Positions 44,480 to 54,400 of a stretch of DNA of 64,000 nt are shown piece after piece (positions within the stretch are counted from its first letter, which is position 1; every line of letters begins with the position of its first letter). The position numbers and the translations under genes were made by a program. The stretch is from Siphonodentalium dalli (taxonomy: Eukaryota; Mollusca; Scaphopoda; Gadilida; Siphonodentaliidae), in the NCBI GenBank assembly GCA_032622095.1, contig CP136069.1, positions 40,898,194-40,962,193 on the forward strand, read 5' to 3'. Under the pieces are notes generated by a model, which had not been told where the DNA came from, did no database searches, and saw only the letters and a program-made list of their open reading frames with translations.

Positions 44480-45449
44480 TCAAGGGGGGTAATTTTTAAT
44501 AATTGGTGTACTATAACCAGCAATGGTTCGTAGCTTGCGCCATCTCGAATGAATGCGCCCAATGATTTCTTTGGAGTGTTGGTCTATCGTTGAGTCTAAT
44601 ATTTTGGGAAGAGCTTTCTTCCAATAACCAACACGGTAGTGATTCAGCAATGCCAGATCTGGTTGAACAAAGTGATCACGACTGTCATTATATCTGTACT
44701 TGAATGGAAAGTGTATCCCCATGAGATCGACTTCCCTGGGTCTAACTATGCTCTTTGTGCGGAAATCGAAAGGCCATATATAGTCGTCTCGGAACTTCTT
44801 CAGAAGGGGCAATATCCTAAATTCCTTAATTATTTTGAAAGAAGCGTCTTTTTCTAAAATATCTGGGAATTCGCGTCTAAAAATGCTGCTACGAAATCGA
44901 TAACTGGATGCACGTGGTAATTTAGCAAGAATATCCAACCAATCAGTTGAACCATTTGGGACAAGCAGTTCATCCAAATCTTGAAATATGATAAATTCGG
45001 CGCTTTCTCTATAGCGGTAGAGACAATCATTGGTGGCGCTATTCTGTGCGTGGTAATGTAGCTCGCTCCGTTCTGAAGGCAGAACAATGTGTTTTTTGGG
45101 GAAATGAAGTCCGATGTTCCAAGGATGAATATCTACAACACCTTCGTCTGTGTACACCCGCATTATGCGATTGACTTCTTCACTAACACTTTCGTTGTAA
45201 AATACGAACTTATCTGCCCCAAACAACATATTTATCTCTATTGTATACACTAGCTCGTACGTATCACTATACTTCCAGAAAGGTGGAAAACAAACAGTCA
45301 TGCGGTTCCTTCTAGAAGTTGCAGAATTAAGTCTCGGTGTCACAACTGGCAGCCAGGTCGTTGGTTCCGCGCACGGCCGATCAACAATTGCCACTGATAT
45401 TGGATCCTTGTCGTCTGTTACATTGCACGTGAAGAAAGCGTCGCTTAAC
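44480..45449 (-). CDS. GT92 gene exon 2 (catalytic core, stop)
   Basis: 970 bp, acceptor ATGCTTTCAG, opening LSDAFFTCNV. It is continuous to the stop at 44480-44482 and contains all the GT92 signature segments, including SELHYHAQN, QDLDELLV and NHYR. No frame damage. Confidence 0.9.
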
Positions 45450-48400
45450 CTGAAAGCATATTAAACATTCAGAGCATTGTACATCTTTAAATATATGCCA
45501 TACCATTTGAAATAGGAAGCGCCAAAACTTTTTTTTAACTTATTCGATGTAATAAACTGTGTGTTTTTTGTTGATATATCGACGTATGTTCTGTGCTAAA
45601 GTTTTTGCACAAAATCTATTATTTTCAATGGAAGTGGAATAACTCTATATATTTAGATATTTAGAGTTATTCCCCTCCCATTGAAAATAAACTATAGGTT
45701 GAATTCTGTTGCATTCTGGGAGCCAGAACGGGGGGAATATTGTTATGATTTCAGATATTTTCTATTACCCTATGGGTACCTTCTGAGACACAGACGTTCC
45801 AAACGGTGATGAATTATCGTATTTTAATCATATTGTATGGCATAGCTTGTTATTAAAACTGTATATCAAGGCACTATAAAAAATAATCGGTGACCCGAAA
45901 ATTAAGTGGGCCTTTAATGACTAATAATTTAATACTCATACCAACCACTTGGTTTCAATTCTGATATTTTATTCTCAAACTGTTGTGTACAGCATAAGAG
46001 AGCATTTAGTAGTGAAACTTTCATTCCCCATACTCTGTATTCTTCTCTGTGAGGGATTAAAACGGGTTGGTCTCCGAATGCCAGTCAACTTCAGGTGTGA
46101 AAATTAATTAGTGGGTTTTATTTAACAACAATTAAAGATACGGGCGGCGTTGCCGGTGGGTATGCTGTTAAAATATTCACCTCCGTCAAAAACCGCCATT
46201 AACAGAAAGAATAGTAAAATAGAGACACACCTTGTTCTTATACCAATCATAAATATGGCATAAACAGTACGTTATTGTCAAATGTGTTTCCTTTGTTATG
46301 TAAACAAACGCAAAAAAAACGTTAACTTTCATTCCCCATACTCTGTATTCTTCTCTGTGAGGGATTAAAACGGGTTGGTCTCCGAATGCCAGTCAACTTC
46401 AGGTGTGAAAATTAATTAGTGGGTTTTATTTAACAACAATTAAAGATACGGGCGGCGTTGCCGGTGGGTATGCTGTTAAAATATTCACCTCCGTCAAAAA
46501 CCGCCATTAACAGAAAGAATAGTAAAATAGAGACACACCTTGTTCTTATACCAATCATAAATATGGCATAAACAGTACGTTATTGTCAAATGTGTTTCCT
46601 TTGTTATGTAAACAAACGCAAAAAAAAACGTTAACTTTCATTCCCCATACTCTGTATTCTTCTCTGTGAGGGATTAAAACGGGTTGGTCTCCGAATGCCA
46701 GTCAACTTCAGGTGTGAAAATTAATTAGTGGGTTTTATTTAACAACAATTAAAGATACGGGCGGCGTTGCCGGTGGGTATGCTGTTAAAATATTCACCTC
46801 CGTCAAAAACCGCCATTAACAGAAAGAATAGTAAAATAGAGACACACCTTGTTCTTATACCAATCATAAATATGGCATAAACAGTACGTTATTGTCAAAT
46901 GTGTTTCCTTTGTTATGTAAACAAACGCAAAAAAAACGTTAACTTTCATTCCCCATACTCTGTATTCTTCTCTGTGAGGGATTAAAACGGGTTGGTCTCC
47001 GAATGCCAGTCAACTTCAGGTGTGAAAATTAATTAGTGGGTTTTATTTAACAACAATTAAAGATACGGACGGCGTTGCCGGTGGGTATGCTGTTAAAATA
47101 TTCACCTCCGTCAAAAACCGCCATTAACAGAAAGAATAGTAAAATAGAGACACACCTTGTTCTTATACCAATCATAAATATGGCATAAACAGTACGTTAT
47201 TGTCAAATGTGTTTCCTTTGTTATGTAAACAAACGCAAAAAAAAACGTTAACTTTCATTCCCCATACTCTGTATTCTTCTCTGTGAGGGATTAAAACGGG
47301 TTGGTCTCCGAATGCCAGTCAACTTCAGGTGTGAAAATTAATTAGTGGGTTTTATTTAACAACAATTAAAGATACGGGCGGCGTTGCCGGTGGGTATGCT
47401 GTTAAAATATTCACCTCCGTCAAAAACCGCCATTAACAGAAAGAATAGTAAAATAGAGACACACCTTGTTCTTATACCAATCATAAATATGGCATAAACA
47501 GTACGTTATTGTCAAATGTGTTTCCTTTGTTATGTAAACAAACGCAAAAAAAACGTTACAGAACCTGGCTTTTGTTTAGATCCGGCTATAGTAAACATAA
47601 AGAACGTTATTTGTTACTTTTTACCTGATATGGAAATAATAAAGAGCGTTTATATCATTTGTGTGTGATTAACCAATAGAATTGAGCTGTGTAATGTAAA
47701 CAGAAGCAAAACTTCTGTAACACGAGTACGCTCTTGTTTACGTACACCATCGTACGTCTTGACGACAATATACTATTTACGCGCTGATTATGTTTGGCAT
47801 ATGAACAAGCTATATATATTTTAATATTCCTTCTGTTGGTGGCGATTTGAACAAATATGAATATTTCTGCAACGAACGCCGCCCGTGCCTTTAAGGACCA
47901 ACAGAAACATTTTTCCAACATTTCCTGATATTTCAAAATTTGTCAGGAATTTCTTTTGGAAATTTCGTACAAGCCATTATTGTGACACAATATTTAAGAA
48001 CCGTGAAATATTAATCTCATTTATTATAATTTTATGGCGTGAAAACATGTAACATTTCTGTTTCCCGATACTAAGAACGTCTATAAGATAGAACGATTTC
48101 AAAAGAGTAGTGTCTATATCCATGTTATGATATCTGAATTTCATGAAAGTACACTTAATATATCCTGATTCAAGAGATTTCATAATTAATTACTTATAGA
48201 AAGACAGCATTTGAGAATTTTCATGTCATGCTTGCTTATTAAAAAAAACTTTAGTCGGAGATTAATTTTAGGTCATATATAGGCCCATAGCCAAATCTCC
48301 AGCTGACTCTGGCAGGGAGTGGAGCGAACCAGTCATTATTGCTTTGGCTCTATTAGTTCCTCTCTGTCAGAGCGTTAGCACAAGTGATCTGAGTGGATTG

Positions 48401-51400
48401 TAACCTTAGGGGAGCAGCCGCCCTCGTGCTAATGCCGGCTGAGTGAGACAGTTTTGGATTAGGCTCAGGACGGATTATGAACTTAATCCCCGACGCCGCG
48501 CTATCCGCTATACAGAGAAGCCAGATTGTGGACATTGTTAGCTGGAACATCCAGGCTGACAGGGGCTCTCTGGTTCTGTGTAGAATTCCGGCCAGAGGAT
48601 GCTGGTATCCAGAGGTCTTCTGTCCGGGGCAGGATCGCCGAGACCAGCCGTAATCTGAAGAAGGGGCCTCCCAAGAAAAAGACGCCAACCAGAAGGAGAA
48701 GGGACGCCGCCAGACGAGCTAAATGGAAACAGAAGAGGGTGTGACTGTTGATCTGCCGGTCACCCCTCCCCGTGTGGTTCAGCCGACGTCCAGCGTCACA
48801 GCCGGCAGGCCGGAGTTGTCTGAGAGACGCCCAGACGACCCGACCTGCATGGAGACAGGCGACATCGAACCAGCTAGCAGGGACTCCGTTGATCTGCCGG
48901 AGGTCCCTGCTGTCGTCGTCGAAGCGAGCGGAGATAGGGAGCAGGAAACCACCCCTGCTGTTCCTGCCGCCAGCTTCGAGGTAGAGCTGGACAGCTTGAC
49001 ACCACGGACACCGGAATTCCATCTCATCCCTGTGTCTCCCAGCTCTACCACCAGCAACAACAACACCAGTACAGACACCACCAGATCTGTAGAAGAAATC
49101 ATTGCCAACTCCGAGAGAGTGCTGAAAATAGCGATGGAGTCAGAGAAACGAAATCAGGAAAAGGTTGAGCAACACATGAAAGACCAAGAAGAAAAAATTC
49201 AACTCTTCATTCGACAACACCAACAGAAATCTCCTCCATCTCCACAATCGTCAACGGAGAAGCCAAATCCAAAAAAGAAAAGAAAGAAGAAGAAATAAAA
49301 TTCATCATAAAAATGCTTATGTCTTTTATTTTTTGTTTGAATAATCTAAAATAAAGGCATAATTATGAAGGATTAAGGAAAGGCGCCTTTCGGCACTTTC
49401 GACAATCCCGGGCTAGCCCCCCAAACCACTCACTTATATATCCAGCTGACCAAGTACCTATAGTACTGTGGCATATTTCAGTTAATTGCTCCCTGTTGAG
49501 CGGACTAGCCTGCATACCCCCATTTGTTTGCATTGGGCTGAAATATTGGTGGCTGCTTTATTCTTCATTGTAATGTATGGGGGATTTGGGGTACGATGCC
49601 ATGTCATGCAATTAAAAAACTAACTCAACTTCGTAAGACACATGAAACTTCCTCTCATAGAGCCAAGATAATAAGCTATTTGGTTATTGAATTGCTGTGT
49701 TAAGTTACTAAATTATTTCAACAGTTCTTGGTACCCAAATGGAAAACAAAAAGAGAAAACATTTTCAACCTCTCAAATATATTAACATCCATTGTTTGTG
49801 TCTTCCCTTAATTACTGTTCAATTGAAGTAACCCTTCGTAATAAGCATATTTTAGTTGGCTGTTTTTATCGCCCCCGCTTCTACATGGGAGAAAATCGAG
49901 TCTATGATTGATAAAGCTAGATACACCGGATATGAATTAATAGTTGTTGGAGATTTCAATGAAGACCAAGTGTTATTCCCAAGAGGAAAGGTTCACCAAA
50001 TATGCAATGCATGTGGCCTAAAATTAATAAAAACTTCGCCAACTCATTTTTCGACAAACTCTAATTCGACAATTGATCTGTTTCTCGTCAGTAATTTAAG
50101 CACTGCGTCCGACTATGAAGTACTTGATCCATTTCATTCAGAAATGAAAAAAATATCATTGTCCTGTTACTATTACTCTGAACTATGCATGTAAAAAGCG
50201 AACTGAATGCCTCAGTAAAACGAATAGTGAGGAATTTTAACGCTGCTGACTACAATGGGATGAACAACGAATTAAATGAATGGGACTTTCGATGTGATCT
50301 AGGAATCGACGATCACAATGTTGATACTCATGTGAATCTTTTAACACACAAGATAGAGGAACTTGCTCTAGCCTACATACCTCATAAAAATGCATTAATT
50401 CGCAAAGGCTGCCCAGCATGGCTAACGTGCGAAATCCGACGACTAATCCGACAAAGACGCCGATTACATAAAATGGCTAAAAGTTGTGAGCCTTCTAAGT
50501 GTTGGAAAACTCTACAAAATCTCTTATACAAAAAGAAAAACAAATCGATTCCGCCCTTAGTAGTAGGCGATCAGGTTGTTATATAACTAATGCTGAGAAG
50601 GCCGAAATACAAAATCGCTAGTAGTATTTCTTCCGTTTCAGACACTGGAATAACATTTCCTCACAAATCTTACAATCCATGGAGATCAACGCTATCAACA
50701 ATCAAAATAACTCACGAATCGGTAAGATCTGCTCTGGAATCATTAAAAGCATCAAAAGCCTATTGTCCTGACATGATAAATCCCAAAGTTCTCAAGAACT
50801 GTGCAACTTCGCTTAGCCCCCCCCCCCCCCCCCCCCCCCCCCGCTGAACTATTTAATACCAGCATTTAACAGTCTTATTTTCCTCAAGCATGGAAAGATC
50901 AAATATTGTGCCAATATTTAAGAAGACGAACCATCGGATGTCTCAAATTATCGACCAGTAGCATTACTCAGCTGTATATCCAAAGTATTTGAAAGATGCA
51001 TTTTTAATCATTTGTGGGAATTTCTCTCTTCAAACGGAATCATAACGCAATACCAGTCTGGATTTGTCCGAGGGGACTCCACAGTGTTCCAACTCACAGA
51101 TTTGTATGATCACATATGTTCATCGTTAGACATGGGAAAAGAGATCAGATGTGTATTTTGTGACATGAGCAAGGCGTTTGATAAAGTCTGGCACCGTGGC
51201 CTTTTATATAAACTTGAAAGTATAGGTATTACAGGAAATCTGCTGAAACTTCTTGAGTCATATTTAACTGACCGTGAACAGTGAGTCTTAATTGAGGGAG
51301 ATCATTCTCGGTGGAAACCTGTCATGGTGGGTGTGCCCCAGGGCACTATACTGGCCCCCCTCCTTTTTCTTATCTACATTAATGATATAACGCAAAATGT

Positions 51401-54400
51401 TAACTGTCACATACGCTTGTTTGCAGATGATACATCCATATGTTTAACAGTTGAAGGCCCTACATTGGCGGCCGAATTAATAAACGGTGATATTGAAAGA
51501 TTGGCATCCTGTTCACAAGAAATGCTTGTAAAATTTAACCCATCGAAAACAGAGACTCTTCTGATATCGCGTAAAACTTACCCCCTGATCATCCTCGACT
51601 CCATATGTCTAACGCGGACGTAAATGAGGTGACTTTCCACAAACATCTGGGACTCACGTTTAACAATCATGGCTCATGGGATGCTCATATAAGTGACATT
51701 ATAGATAGGGCCTGGAAACGAGTGAACCACCTAAGAAAAGTTAAATACTACCTGGACCGTATAACTATAGAGAGAATATATTTTGCTTATATAAGACCAG
51801 TGTTGGAATATGCTTCACCCGTATGGGATAACTGCACGCAAGCAGAAAGTGAGCTAATTGAAAAAATCCCCAATTTGAGGCTGCTAGACAAGCAACGGGA
51901 GGAACAAGAAGCATAAACAGCATTGATATATTGACAGACCTTGGTTGGGAAATGTTAAGTGAAAGAAGAAGAAAATTCAAACTTCATCAATTCTATGAGA
52001 TGTTCTATCGCAATTCGCCAGCATATCTTTACAACACTGTTAATCATAAACACCCAGGGGCTGTCAGATACGACTTTCGGAGAACTGACTTGAGACCCCC
52101 CCCCCCCCTTTCGGACACATCATCATATCAACGCTCATTCTTGCCCGCGACAACACGACAGTGGAATGAATTATCTGATGAACTGAACAATTCTGAAACT
52201 CTAGAAAACTTCAAATATAAATTTAATTCCAATCTGCGTTTAAGACAAAAGAACGTTCACCATTATAGCTATAACAAATGCCGCAAAGCCCAGATAATTC
52301 ATACTCAACTTCGACTAGGATGCAGTAACCTTGGTGATGATCTCAGTCGCAACCATTTAAACGAATCTGATAAATGTGCATGTGGGGAAATCGAGACTGC
52401 CGACCACTTTTTACTTTATTGTCCCAGATACTCAACAATACGAAATGAAATATTCTCAGTATTAGCCCAACATTTGTGGAGATCTGATATTCTACTTAAG
52501 GGGTCTACTTCATTCCCCAAAAGACTTAACAATGCTATATTTGAGGCCACTCAAACATTTATACTAACTAGCAATCGATTTCGTTAGTGGGCAATTGTAT
52601 TTCTGATTCACAATAAGTAGCTGCTCGAATTTGATAATCTTCAGAGACACAAATCAAAATGATATAGCTATAAATGATATATATGTATATAGCTAACAAT
52701 GTGGTAACAATTTCAGTAACTCGATGCTACACAAAAAAACAAAAAGCCATATAAATGTACTGGCAAACTGGTGACTCCACTCAACACATAGTTTAAATTT
52801 TTCCTATGTAAAACAATATCATGCATAAGAGAAGTGATCATTGTAAATATATGTGCTAATTGCTTTTTTCCCCCTGTTCTCACCCAACTGTAATCCATCA
52901 GTTCATTAATCTTCTCAGCATGCTCTGTGTCTCTTCCTCTTACTTAATCTTGTCTTCTACTTCTCACTGACCATTATATGTAATCTGCTCTTTTCTGAGG
53001 AGATGGCTCTATATAAGCATCTGATGCTTGTTGTCAAATCCTCTTCCCTTCTAGTCTTCTGTTCATACATCCGTCATGTTTTATAATTATATCATTTTGG
53101 GAAGAAATAAAATATTGTTTAAACCAATTACTGTTCAGAATAAAGATTATGATATGTGAAATTCAAGATTTTTCGATGGATAGATTCAGAGAAATTCTTT
53201 TTTGAAAATCTTTAGCCTGGCTATAAACTGTAACAGAATTGCATTTAAGATTGTGGAGATCATAAACAGTGTGGGCGAGTGTGGTTTACAACTTCCATAT
53301 ATGTTAATTCCTAGTTCAAATTGGAATTCCTCAACGCATGTTATCACTAATGTAAACCACAGGGGCCTGTAACGCGCTCCGCTGTCCGCCCCCTTTTGCG
53401 CTGCCCATATACGCCGCTTCTGTATATGCGCCTGCTTCACGTTAATGGTATATAATATAGACGTGAAGCAGGCGCGTATACAGAAGCGGCGTATATGGGC
53501 AGCGCAAAAGGGGGCGGACAGCGGAGCGCGTTACATGCCCGTGTGTAAACACGTAACTATTCCCACATGTAACCAGCGTGGTGCCATATAACATGTCTAT
53601 TTCCATGAAAAAAACCTGATTACCGATTCGTAGTAAGTATATGTATGTATCCGCACGCCAACTATCACAATATACCCTATTATCACATAATTTGGCCATA
53701 AAAGCAGTTTCATAATTATCGGTAATAGACACGTTTAATATCAGCGCGTGCGATGACGTCACGGCGTTCTTCAAATAACTTGCGATCGCTGTAGTTTATG
53801 ATTGTTGTTTTCGATTAATATTTCGCGTTGCTTCGGGTTTATTTGATCATGTGATAAAAGGTATCTCACACTCGTCCTATTTTATACGTAATTTATCAAC
53901 CTCGTCCTCTAAATTCGATTTGAGACTCGGTTGATAAATTCCGTATAAAATAGAAACTCATGTGAGATCCTCTATTTCTTGTTGATAGCGATACTTTTCA
54001 TCGTGTAATACTCCGAAATTAATTATCTGTAATTTACGATTTCCACTGATAGTACAGCGAGTCGCGACCTTGTTAACGGCGTCCGCGCATATCTGTACTA
54101 TTTTGGAAGCAGTCAGTGGACTTTTTGCTAGGCAGTCAAATATAAATTTGAGGTGGCGAAAATTAACATATTTCAAAAAATTTAATATGTTAACCCTGAG
54201 CTTTGATGGGTGGGTTGCTCGACTCAAATCAAATAATTTTTACCCCATAAGCCGAAGGAATAGTAATTTAGGGCGTTAGATCGGATTATTCATCTTTAAT
54301 AAATACATTGACGTCATCAAGATATTGAATAGACCGCTAGAATTCTCTGGTAGACCATTAATATCCCAGCGATTTGCCATCGTACATACATGTTATCGCT

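Noticed and set aside
46013-47559. CRISPR-like array
   Set aside because: The 308-bp units are contiguous without distinct spacers and the DNA is eukaryotic; it is a plain tandem repeat.
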